A DNA stretch of 7,479 nucleotides from Clostridiales bacterium (GCA_029007575.1 JAQXIB010000065.1:1-7479); one strand, 5' to 3'; counted from the first letter of the stretch, positions 1 through 6,730 are shown. The notes: a model not told the origin generated them from the letters alone. Program-made: numbers and translations.

Positions 1-242
1 TCCGCCTTTGTAGCAGGGAGAGCAGCTCCGTCAAAATCAAAGATGCCGTCAATACCGGCGCGCGTTCCTTGATGCCAGCCGCTAGTGCCATCGGAAAAGT
101 CTCCGTTGATGATGTGATTCTTGTAAATCGGAGAATCACTGTCATCGATCACGATACCTCCGGCAAGCGTGCCGATCGCCACGCTGCCCGCTAAAGCTGC
201 GGAAAATGCGATTGATAAAACTCTTTTAATACTGGTTTTCAT
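1..242 (-). CDS. N-terminal fragment of an exported protein with a carbohydrate-binding-module-like start (partial at left edge)
   Basis: The first 80 residues are visible; the gene runs off the left edge, so its function is open. It begins MKTSIKRVLSIAF, a basic start (K2, K6, R7) followed by a hydrophobic stretch to about residue 32. This reads as a Sec signal peptide or signal anchor with possible cleavage after A18 or A27. There is no lipobox cysteine. After a short acidic linker (DDSDS, 33-37) comes NGDFSDGTSGW (46-56), which resembles the first strand of CBM4/9/22-type jelly-roll modules. The ATG at 240-242 is preceded by a perfect AGGAGG at a 7-base spacing, which fixes the start. Its place directly after a MalF/MalG pair is where CUT1 operons often put the solute-binding protein. 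The candidates are a large CBM-bearing binding protein without a lipid anchor, or a secreted glycan-active enzyme. That it is an exported protein is fairly sure; the CBM is suggestive only. Confidence 0.72.
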   Translation of the reverse strand, partial: MKTSIKRVLSIAFSAALAGSVAIGTLAGGIVIDDSDSPIYKNHIINGDFSDGTSGWHQGTRAGIDGIFDFDGAALPATKA

Positions 243-249
243 TGTAAAG

Positions 250-255
250 CCTCCT
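250..255 (-). promoter_or_regulatory. Strong ribosome binding site of the exported CBM-like gene
   Basis: The coding strand reads AGGAGG seven bases before the ATG at 240-242, the optimal arrangement for a low-GC Gram-positive. It is the best ribosome site in the window and suggests that this exported product is made in larger amounts than the permeases upstream. Confidence 0.85.
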
Positions 256-265
256 ATTTTTTAGA

Positions 266-286
266 TTTCAATAACAACGGTTGAAA
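266..286 (-). promoter_or_regulatory. Small inverted repeat in the spacer before the exported gene
   Basis: TTTCAA at 281-286 (read on the coding strand as TTTCAA, then a nine-base centre, then TTGAAA) forms a six-base-pair dyad ending 10 bases before the AGGAGG of the downstream gene. It could be a weak mRNA stem or an operator-like site. It is AT-rich and short, so chance is a real possibility. I found no convincing -35/-10 pair next to it. Confidence 0.3.
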
Positions 287-301
287 GTGATTAACGCTAT
301 C

Positions 302-310
302 GCCTCCTCT
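302..310 (-). promoter_or_regulatory. Orphan Shine-Dalgarno sequence with no start codon
   Basis: The coding strand reads AGAGGAGGC here, a full anti-16S match, yet no ATG, GTG or TTG follows at a usable distance; the next bases are ATAGCGTTAATC. The true start of the next gene is about 60 bases further on and has its own AGGAGG. The site lies 17 bases after the permease stop and three bases after the hairpin at 314-341. Known precedents for such sites are the stabilising Shine-Dalgarno elements of Bacillus 5' leaders, where a bound ribosome blocks exonuclease. That role is inferred here. Confidence 0.5.
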
Positions 311-313
311 TAT

Positions 314-341
314 GAATTGCCGGCTGTCTAGCCTACAATTC
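314..341 (-). promoter_or_regulatory. Two-part hairpin over the stop codon of the second MalG-type permease
   Basis: On the coding strand GAATTG (341-336) pairs with CAATTC (319-314), and inside it GGCT (333-330) pairs with AGCC (325-322). A 2x2 internal loop separates the two stems and the terminal loop is four bases (AGAC). This gives ten base pairs in 28 bases. The TAG stop at 330-328 lies in the upper stem and loop. No T-run follows, so it is not an intrinsic terminator. Hairpins of this kind between transporter genes commonly act as barriers to RNA decay or as processing sites. Confidence 0.55.
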
Positions 342-1311
342 CGGTTCTTTCAATGCTCTCAGTAAAATATTTTTGAGTAAAGACATATATAACCAACGGT
401 GGCAGAATAGTTAAAAGGCAGCCTGCCGCCGCATAGGTTCTCATTTCGCTTTGTGTCATAGCGCCTGTCATAAAAATATCCGCCTTGCTTAAAGCATCAT
501 AAATCCCGCTTAATTTTACCGATATCGGTTGATTGCTGCCCATAAAATACATCGAGGAGGTAAACACATCATTCCAATGCCAAATAAATCCGAACAGCAA
601 CACAGTGATAAAAGCCGGTATCGCCAACGGAACGATAATACGAAAATAAGTTTTAAACGGTCCGCAGCCGTCAATCTTCGCTGCATCCTCTAAATCCTTG
701 GACATGCCCTGAAAAAATTGACGGAAAATAAAGATAAACAAACCGGATCTTAACCCGCATGCAAACAACGATGGCAGAATAAATGTCAGCGGAGAGCCAA
801 TCAAATTGATGTGATCAAATCCGGTGATCGGTTCCAGCAGCTTCAGCAGACCGCCGAAATCGAAGAAGCGAAAATTTACATAAGAGGACAGCACAATAGC
901 CGGCGGCGGAACGATAATTGTCAGAATGACCAAAGCAAAAGCAATGTTTCGTTCCGCAAATTTGAATCTGGCAAATCCATAGCCCACCATCGAGCAGGCA
1001 AATAGCGCTGCCGCTGTGCTGCCGATAGAGATGACTGCCGAAAGGAGAACGGATTTTCCGTAATCCAAAACCTCCAACGCCGTTTTCATGCTTTCCAAGG
1101 TAAGCGAATCGGGAATCCACATCACGTTTGGGTTGTTAATGGAATCCGCACTTTGAAAGGCAGTGACAAACAGATAAAGCAACGGAAAAAGAAACAAATA
1201 GACCAGCCCGATAAAAAAGAGTGTTCGAAATGTTTTAATCAGAACCGAAGAAACCTTTCGTTTCAAAAGATATGACCGGTGCTGTTTGGAATTCATATGC
1301 GCTTGTGGCAT
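328..1311 (-). CDS. CUT1-type carbohydrate ABC transporter permease, MalG family, divergent outward loop
   Basis: A 327-residue inner subunit of a sugar importer. Six membrane segments can be read at about 28-52, 87-110, 122-141, 172-196, 228-247 and 296-312. The ATPase-docking EAA loop is at about 208-232: EDAAKIDGCGPFKTYFRIIV, then P. The C-terminus ESIERTGIVG is typical of MalG-like subunits. Residues 149-174, between segments 3 and 4, form a longer outward loop (FFDFGGLLKLLEPITGF and on) than in the first MalG-type protein of this window, which has the usual GLGTINTYW there; the total length also exceeds the usual 270-300. The ATG at 1311 has AAAGGA nine bases upstream, whereas the internal ATG at residue 6 has no site. 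It lies 19 bases after the MalF-type gene and is surely its partner. It differs clearly from the other MalG-type protein, so recent tandem duplication is unlikely. The substrate cannot be read from the sequence. Confidence 0.93.
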   Translation of the reverse strand: MPQAHMNSKQHRSYLLKRKVSSVLIKTFRTLFFIGLVYLFLFPLLYLFVTAFQSADSINNPNVMWIPDSLTLESMKTALEVLDYGKSVLLSAVISIGSTAAALFACSMVGYGFARFKFAERNIAFALVILTIIVPPPAIVLSSYVNFRFFDFGGLLKLLEPITGFDHINLIGSPLTFILPSLFACGLRSGLFIFIFRQFFQGMSKDLEDAAKIDGCGPFKTYFRIIVPLAIPAFITVLLFGFIWHWNDVFTSSMYFMGSNQPISVKLSGIYDALSKADIFMTGAMTQSEMRTYAAAGCLLTILPPLVIYVFTQKYFTESIERTGIVG

Positions 1312-1330
1312 CTTATCACATCCTTTCCAT

Positions 1331-2230
1331 CTATTTCGGTTCCTTATTCATGGAGGAATAAAGGAACAGCAGCAATGCCAGTATCACGCCGATAATGGCA
1401 AAATAAGTCCATGCCATAGAAGATGCCCAGCCCAAGTTTACATTTTTGACATTCAAAAGTACCTGCTGCATGACCGCGTTGCTGTTGTCGGTAAAGGTAT
1501 CCACAATGGTATAAACCGTGTTTACCAGAATAATCGGCATCAACATAGGAATCGTAATCATCCAAAAATTCTCCCACGCCGTTGCACCCTCAATAGCAGA
1601 TACTTCATACAGTTGACTCGGAATACTTTGCAGACCTGCAAGAAAGATGATCATCTGAATCCCGGTCAGCCAAAGCGAGTCAAACATTTGATTGGAAATG
1701 GTGGTCGCATAACCGCTGATGGTTTCTCCCAATCCAAGCTCCGCCAAAAAAGTGCCGAGGAAATCGCTTTTAAAGACCGATCCAGAGGATATCATGTTTC
1801 CGGTCAATACGCTTGCTGCCAGATTGTCATTTTTGATAATGGTGATCACTATTCCCGAAGCAACGATCACCGGCAGGAAGAAAACCGCACGGATAAAAGT
1901 TCTGCCAAAAAAACGCTGATTCAATAAAATAGCTAAAAACAAACTGGAAATCAAGATGACAGGCAGCTTCCAAATCAGCTGTATCAGGGAAGCCTGCAAA
2001 TTACCGATAAAGGTTGCGCTGCCGGTAAAGTTCTCGATATAGTTTTTCCAGCCGATCCACTCGGTTTGGTATCCTGCCGAGCTGATAGTGACATTTGAAA
2101 AAGAAAACTTGATCGATTGAATCAACGGCGCAAGGAAAAAGAAAAGAAAGCCAATGTAAAACAGCAATACAAAAGCTCTTCCGGTCCATGCGCTTTTAGC
2201 GGTCAGCGACATTCGGAATCGTTTTTTCAT
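1331..2230 (-). CDS. CUT1-type sugar ABC transporter permease, MalF family
   Basis: A 299-residue membrane subunit of a sugar importer and the partner of the MalG-type product that follows. Segments lie at about 18-40, 79-104, 114-132, 187-200, 225-246 and 266-293. The EAA-type loop is at 209-232 (EVSAIEGATAWENFWMITIP), after the family phrase FLAGLQSIPSQLY. EVS replaces the common EAA, as in many MalF-type subunits. GWKNYIENF (60-68) matches the GxxNY region in the first outward loop. The loop between segments 3 and 4 (about 133-186) lacks the usual W-x-W and G-x-x-N motif and is instead rich in S, N and G. The start ATG overlaps the stop of the DUF5696-like gene as ATGA, and AAGGGGG lies seven bases upstream, so its translation is probably coupled. 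Family assignment is secure; no substrate can be named. Confidence 0.92.
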   Translation of the reverse strand: MKKRFRMSLTAKSAWTGRAFVLLFYIGFLFFFLAPLIQSIKFSFSNVTISSAGYQTEWIGWKNYIENFTGSATFIGNLQASLIQLIWKLPVILISSLFLAILLNQRFFGRTFIRAVFFLPVIVASGIVITIIKNDNLAASVLTGNMISSGSVFKSDFLGTFLAELGLGETISGYATTISNQMFDSLWLTGIQMIIFLAGLQSIPSQLYEVSAIEGATAWENFWMITIPMLMPIILVNTVYTIVDTFTDNSNAVMQQVLLNVKNVNLGWASSMAWTYFAIIGVILALLLFLYSSMNKEPK

Positions 2231-2244
2231 CCTTCCGCCCCCTT
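2227..2244 (-). promoter_or_regulatory. ATGA stop/start overlap with ribosome binding site of the MalF-type gene
   Basis: The TGA that ends the DUF5696-like gene (2229-2227) shares two bases with the ATG of the permease (2230-2228). AAGGGGG at 2244-2238, inside the upstream coding region, is seven bases before the ATG. This arrangement favours re-initiation by the terminating ribosome and hence linked output of the two proteins. Confidence 0.8.
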
Positions 2245-4566
2245 ATAAGCAAAACTTTTCGGTGATATCGAGAGGTTTTCTGCCATAACAGCTTCGTCAT
2301 TATAATTGACATAAACCGTTACTCCGTTTTGATAAACTGTTTTTTTCACGCCGGAGGCAATTTCGATATTCGAAACGATCTCACGGTTGTATATCAATTT
2401 TTGCAGCGGTGCATATGCTGTATATTTGTTCGCTGCGTCATCGATCCACAATCCATAATCAGAGCTGTACAAATAGTCAAATGCTGTTCCGGTCAAACCG
2501 GAGGAATCGGAGTAAATACCGTTATATAACAGTTCCATGCCGTATTCCACACTCTTCAAATAAACAAAGGTAGGATTTGATGACTGCATCATAGCCGGTG
2601 ACGTCATATTGACCTTTCCGTGAAGCACCATCTGATAAAAAGGAACATCATAATCAAAGCTGTCAAAGCCGCTTGACTGGACAGGCACCTCAAAAATACG
2701 GTCTGCATAACCAAAAACATAAGCATTCGCATTGGTGAAAGCCGTTTTGACTCCGGCTTTTTGATACGCGGCGAGGACATTATCATAGATATCCGGCAAG
2801 CCGGCACGGTTAAAGGAAAGCTTATTGGAAAAATTGGAATATGTCAATTGCCCGATGGTGGAAAGCACAATTGCATCAATATTCAGCTTTTGATAGGATT
2901 TCAGATACGCATCGGAAATTTTGGAAATTTTTTGGGGTGTCAGTAAATAAAACGAAGACGCCCTGGTGTCGATTTCATAATTAGAGGGCAGATAGGAATG
3001 CATGGAAGAAATGACCTGAAACGGTGTTTTGATGCTGTCCCGTGTTTTGGCAACACCGTTTCCGCCTTTGGTATAACGCAGCAGATCTACCTCCGGATAA
3101 AACATACCGCCTTGATCTGTGATTCGTTGCGCAAGCGCCGCAAAATCCGGCGAACGACCGATTTTACCGCTTACCTTCGCGGAAGAGGGGACTTTTTTGT
3201 TGTCCACTCCCGCGTTGCTCCAGCCGATATATTTCACACTGACGTTGGTTACGCCTTTCTTTTCCAGTTCCTCCAAAATGGAGAGCGCCTGATCCACGGT
3301 GGTCAAAACCTTACGTTTCGTATACGGGATGCCGAGAAAAGAAGCCTCCGTTTCAACAAAGCCGTAAAGGCTGAGATTCATGGTCGGATTTACCGCGGCA
3401 CCGGAGAATCCCTTTTCGGATGTCAGATAATCGCGATAAGTAGCAGCAATACCCGCGATATCGGCATTTTCCCCCGTCCCCATATAATAGCGAACTTGAT
3501 AATTTTTCAAATTGTAATCAGCAGTAGAAATCTTAGAGGAAGTTTTACCCTTAATAATATTCTCCCGCTGTGCAAAATTCAGAAAATGAACGACACTGCT
3601 GATACAGTTATAGCCGCAATCGCTGTTTCCGTTGAAGTAGGCAATGGAAGCGGCGGCATCCCCGTTTGTAATGATACCGGTCAGGGTGTCGTTTCCGACT
3701 TTGGTGGAAAACACCGGGATCAGGATGCGTTCCTCGTGCACTCTGCTTGTTTCTTTGGGAATTGCCAGCTCATCGCAATAGACATATTTATCATATTTAT
3801 TTAAAGACTTTATTCCGTTATTGAAATTGACGATCGCGCCGGAACCGTCAGGAACGAACAGCCAGCCCTGATCCTGCGAATTGCCTGCACCGAAGGAGGG
3901 TAATACATTGATCCCCATTAAAATACAGTCATCGCTGATCTTGATTTGATCCCAAACGACAGTAACCGCAAGGTAATCATTCTCCAGTGTATATTCTACC
4001 GGGAGGACAACGCCGACATCCTCAAAACGATAGACAACTCGAATCCCGCTGCTCAGCTTTTCCACCGAAATGCCGCCCTCTGCCATCACACAAGAGGTAT
4101 AGCTGTCCGCATGCTGCGCGCCGGTGATTTCATACTGACCGTCTGCAAAAACATAGTTTAAAACAATTTGAGAAAAGATTTCCGAACGTTTCGCGCCGGT
4201 CGTTATCTCATCGATAAGCATATCATTCGGTACGCTGTACCAGATTTTACCGCTGGTCTTATTTTTCAAAGCAAAATAGCCGTTTTTAAAATCAGCATAT
4301 AATACCGCATTCGCTGTCTCAGCCGCTTTTTCATAATAAGCCAGATCATATTCGGCGGTATCTGCGGTAACCCCGGGCTGAACCGGAAGCTCTCCCCCGC
4401 TCACCTTATCAACATCGATGCTTTCGGGCTGCTCATCGGCATCCTCAGCCCAATTTGCTCCCAGGAAAGATTCGTCATTGACAGCAAACGGAACAGAAAC
4501 TGTCAAAGCAGTCATTGCAAAGATCAGAACGGCACTTATGATGATCTTTTTGATATTTGCAGCCAT
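2227..4566 (-). CDS. DUF5696-like exported protein, probable glycoside-hydrolase-like fold
   Basis: A 779-residue exported protein. The start is ATG 4566 (MAANIKK), which has GAGGTG about eight bases upstream; an in-frame ATG nine codons earlier (4593) has no site. Residues 6-28 form a signal peptide (KK, then a hydrophobic run, then VPFA), with cleavage likely after A28, and an acidic low-complexity linker follows to about 60. About 85-240 is beta-rich (ALKNKTSGKIWYSVPND) and ends in PDGSGAIVNF (239-248), a phrase I associate with DUF5696. About 394-650 looks like an alpha/beta barrel: NLSLYGF, VSVKYIGW, MFYPEVDLLRY, NIDAIVLSTIG, then GFDSFDYDVPFYQMVLHG (633-650). Acid candidates for catalysis or binding are E492, D494, D533, D564, D638 and D640. 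Five cysteines lie in the N-terminal half, two as CGYNC. It is the physical partner of the Yip1 gene upstream and the permeases downstream. The family name is recalled from motifs; enzyme activity is inference. Confidence 0.8.
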   Translation of the reverse strand: MAANIKKIIISAVLIFAMTALTVSVPFAVNDESFLGANWAEDADEQPESIDVDKVSGGELPVQPGVTADTAEYDLAYYEKAAETANAVLYADFKNGYFALKNKTSGKIWYSVPNDMLIDEITTGAKRSEIFSQIVLNYVFADGQYEITGAQHADSYTSCVMAEGGISVEKLSSGIRVVYRFEDVGVVLPVEYTLENDYLAVTVVWDQIKISDDCILMGINVLPSFGAGNSQDQGWLFVPDGSGAIVNFNNGIKSLNKYDKYVYCDELAIPKETSRVHEERILIPVFSTKVGNDTLTGIITNGDAAASIAYFNGNSDCGYNCISSVVHFLNFAQRENIIKGKTSSKISTADYNLKNYQVRYYMGTGENADIAGIAATYRDYLTSEKGFSGAAVNPTMNLSLYGFVETEASFLGIPYTKRKVLTTVDQALSILEELEKKGVTNVSVKYIGWSNAGVDNKKVPSSAKVSGKIGRSPDFAALAQRITDQGGMFYPEVDLLRYTKGGNGVAKTRDSIKTPFQVISSMHSYLPSNYEIDTRASSFYLLTPQKISKISDAYLKSYQKLNIDAIVLSTIGQLTYSNFSNKLSFNRAGLPDIYDNVLAAYQKAGVKTAFTNANAYVFGYADRIFEVPVQSSGFDSFDYDVPFYQMVLHGKVNMTSPAMMQSSNPTFVYLKSVEYGMELLYNGIYSDSSGLTGTAFDYLYSSDYGLWIDDAANKYTAYAPLQKLIYNREIVSNIEIASGVKKTVYQNGVTVYVNYNDEAVMAENLSISPKSFAYKGAEG

Positions 4567-4568
4567 AT

Positions 4569-4603
4569 ATAAAGCACCTCGCTTTTGAATCATATCGCTT
4601 TAT
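4569..4603 (-). promoter_or_regulatory. Stem-loop linking a stop codon to the next ribosome binding site
   Basis: On the coding strand ATAAAGC (4603-4597) pairs with GCTTTAT (4575-4569) across a 21-base loop. The left arm contains the TAA of the NHL-Yip1 gene; the loop and right arm hold GAGGTG, the ribosome site of the DUF5696-like gene. A ribosome ending at the TAA would open the stem, which would couple translation of the two genes. Only two of the seven pairs are G-C, so the structure is weak on its own. Confidence 0.35.
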
Positions 4604-6723
4604 TTCAACATCGCTTCCTGAATCACCGATAGTACAAAACTATAGGTCTGTTGCATCAATGTGAAGAACAAAACGATCAGGAATAAAATAACTGCCATTC
4701 CGAATATCGTTGCCGCCATAAACAACAAGGTCTTGGAGAAAGAATATTGATGGATGGTCATTAATCCCAGCAGAAGTATGATCAACGACCAAATCATCCC
4801 CAATGCCCCAATAACAGTAATAAATGCGCCTTCATTTTCCAATAGAATATTGGAAAGAATAACACAGATAAATTTGCTGACAATGAAAGGAAGCAAAGCA
4901 TAAGCCGTGACCGAGATGATTTCTTTTAATCTGCCTTTCCCGTCAAACAAGGTACACACTGCCCAGTTGGCAATGACAAACAGGATAAATATACCGACTG
5001 TCTGCAAAATAACCATGAGGGTATTATAATCTCCGGCTTGATTCTTATTGAAAATAAAACCGGTACAAAAATATTCAAATGTCGTAACGGCAAGCAGCAA
5101 AAATACAAATATGCCGGACAAGCCCATGGACGAAAAATTTCGGAATTTTAATTGTTCAAATCCGTCAATCGGGTGGAAAACAGTATAGAAAGGAAGCAAT
5201 CTTTTACATTCCATTTTGCTGAAGGATTGCCCTTCCGGTGTTTCGGTGTATTTGAAGTAGTAATGCGCCAAAAGAACAACGACCGCCACCACAGACAGCA
5301 GAGCAAGAACGACCAACGGCCAGAATTTTTGCATCATTTCGCTTCTGTACTCGCTGAAAGCATTCGAATAATCACTGACGTCGTTTGCCAGCTTGAAATA
5401 TTGCATGGATTTCTGATAATCGCCCATTGCGTCATACACAAGGCCCAGGCTTTCATAAGCGTATATGCTGTTTGTGTTCCGTTTCAGGATCTGATTCCAC
5501 TTATCCAAAGCATTATCCACATCGTAAGCATTCAAACCGAGGATAGCTTCCCGATAAAGCAAGCCGTAATCATTCGGAGCAAATTCATAAATGCAGTTTT
5601 TGATCGAATCGGCAACATAAACGCGATTGCCGATCGACTCGATTGCCGAAGGATTGGCAAAGGAGCCCAACTGGTCACCATAGGTTCCGAATACCGATAC
5701 CAATTGCCCGTGAGTGGTATATTGAAACACCTTTCCGCCGGTTTTATCCAACAAGTTGATAAAACCTTCCGAATCAACGTCAACGTCGGTAAATTGCGTG
5801 ATGGCGCCTTTTTGCTCATCGCTTCCCGCAAGCGCTGAGCCCGCCTCCAAATCTCCGAAAACCATTTCTTCGGAGATGGTCTCAGAGCTTTGAAAATTCA
5901 AACGCCTTACTGCGCCTTTAATGTCTTCAGCCGTATCGGTTACGGTATATACGAAGCCGGCTTGATCTATATCAAAATTGGAAAAACTGGCGGGAACCTT
6001 TGAAATCAAACTTTTTTTGCCTTCTTTAGAAAGAAAGGATTTAAAAAAATTGGAAATGGATTCGCCGATCGACAGAGATACTTCATTGCTGCCGTAAAAG
6101 CGAACAAACTCTCCTTTTTGATTATAAACAAAGGCTCCTAAATTGATGCTTGGCGCCAAAACCATGAGCTGGTCATTGTGATCAACCAATAACTTTGTGA
6201 CCGCAAAAGGCATATCGGTATTTTCCAGCACCTCATCCGGTCGTTCCAGCATTTTGATCATCTTGCCTGCGCTGTCAAAAATGAGCACCCGTGTGTTTTG
6301 CGTATCGGCAACATAGATATTCCCTTGTTTATCGACCGTGACGCCCATTGCATCGGTAAAAGAAATTTCGTTGCCGTCTTGATCATAGAAAGTATCGAAG
6401 ACCTTTTTGACTTTAAATGCCGTATCGGTTATGATGATCCGGCTGTTTCCGGCATCCAAAATATATACATTGTCGGCATTATCATAAAATATATCGGTTG
6501 GGGTGTCCAAACCGTCAGGCAGCGCCATATCGGTGCCGGTAATTCGTCTGCTGAGCTCATAACCGACAGGAGCTGCTGTTGAATTGCCGTTTGAATCATA
6601 TTCATATCCTTTATAGGGTGCATAATTGACCTCTGCCGCCGAAGCACGGAGACCAAATAACATCGGACCGGAAAGGAGGATACAAGCCAGCAAGCATCCG
6701 AGCTTTTTCAATTTCAATTCCAT
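4600..6723 (-). CDS. NHL beta-propeller / TPR / Yip1-domain membrane protein
   Basis: A 707-residue membrane protein with a signal peptide at 1-30 (KLKK, hydrophobic core, ASAA; no lipobox). Six NHL-type blades follow at about 71-109, 121-159, 171-211, 245-277, 309-346 and 356-383, with the pattern VTVDKQGNIYVADTQNTRVL. Two TPR helical pairs lie at about 388-450 (AYESLGLVYDAMGDYQKSMQ). A membrane helix is at 468-487. A Yip1-like domain starts at FHPIDGFEQLKF (516-527) and has five hydrophobic segments at about 534-554, 567-590, 603-625, 632-655 and 662-688. The basic 491-530 segment suggests that this part is inside, which puts the propeller and TPRs outside. The ATG at 6723 has GAGAGG at seven bases; the frame stays open for 90 codons upstream but there overlaps the permease gene. 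It lies 29 bases after a permease gene and 33 before the DUF5696-like gene. Function unknown; scaffold or glycan sensor are guesses. Confidence 0.88.
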   Translation of the reverse strand: MELKLKKLGCLLACILLSGPMLFGLRASAAEVNYAPYKGYEYDSNGNSTAAPVGYELSRRITGTDMALPDGLDTPTDIFYDNADNVYILDAGNSRIIITDTAFKVKKVFDTFYDQDGNEISFTDAMGVTVDKQGNIYVADTQNTRVLIFDSAGKMIKMLERPDEVLENTDMPFAVTKLLVDHNDQLMVLAPSINLGAFVYNQKGEFVRFYGSNEVSLSIGESISNFFKSFLSKEGKKSLISKVPASFSNFDIDQAGFVYTVTDTAEDIKGAVRRLNFQSSETISEEMVFGDLEAGSALAGSDEQKGAITQFTDVDVDSEGFINLLDKTGGKVFQYTTHGQLVSVFGTYGDQLGSFANPSAIESIGNRVYVADSIKNCIYEFAPNDYGLLYREAILGLNAYDVDNALDKWNQILKRNTNSIYAYESLGLVYDAMGDYQKSMQYFKLANDVSDYSNAFSEYRSEMMQKFWPLVVLALLSVVAVVVLLAHYYFKYTETPEGQSFSKMECKRLLPFYTVFHPIDGFEQLKFRNFSSMGLSGIFVFLLLAVTTFEYFCTGFIFNKNQAGDYNTLMVILQTVGIFILFVIANWAVCTLFDGKGRLKEIISVTAYALLPFIVSKFICVILSNILLENEGAFITVIGALGMIWSLIILLLGLMTIHQYSFSKTLLFMAATIFGMAVILFLIVLFFTLMQQTYSFVLSVIQEAMLK

Positions 6724-6730
6724 CACCACG

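Noticed and set aside
275..300. CcpA-type catabolite (cre) site in the spacer before the exported gene
   Set aside because: The best match (TTGAAAGTGATTAAC) misses the central C and the final CA of the consensus, which is too far off to support.
314..341. Intrinsic terminator after the second MalG-type gene
   Set aside because: The hairpin is real in sequence but is not followed by a T-run; the next bases are ATAAGAGGAGG.
1286..1927. Plus-strand open frame of 213 codons
   Set aside because: It spans the junction of two well-supported permease genes, and its product is rich in H, R, C and Q without membrane or domain pattern.
2998..3804. Plus-strand open frame of 268 codons
   Set aside because: It lies wholly inside the DUF5696-like gene on the other strand, shows no recognisable domain and has only a poorly spaced ribosome site. 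It is a shadow frame.
4567..4593. Start of the DUF5696-like gene at ATG 4593
   Set aside because: There is no ribosome site before it, whereas ATG 4566 has GAGGTG at about eight bases and gives a cleaner signal peptide.
5152..5838. Plus-strand open frame of 228 codons
   Set aside because: It lies inside the NHL-TPR-Yip1 gene and has no recognisable domain; the opposing frame has clear NHL and TPR patterns.
5920..6440. Short repeated phrase (GTATCGGTTA) in the NHL gene
   Set aside because: It encodes similar TDTA turns in separate propeller blades; this is protein-level repetition, not a DNA repeat element.
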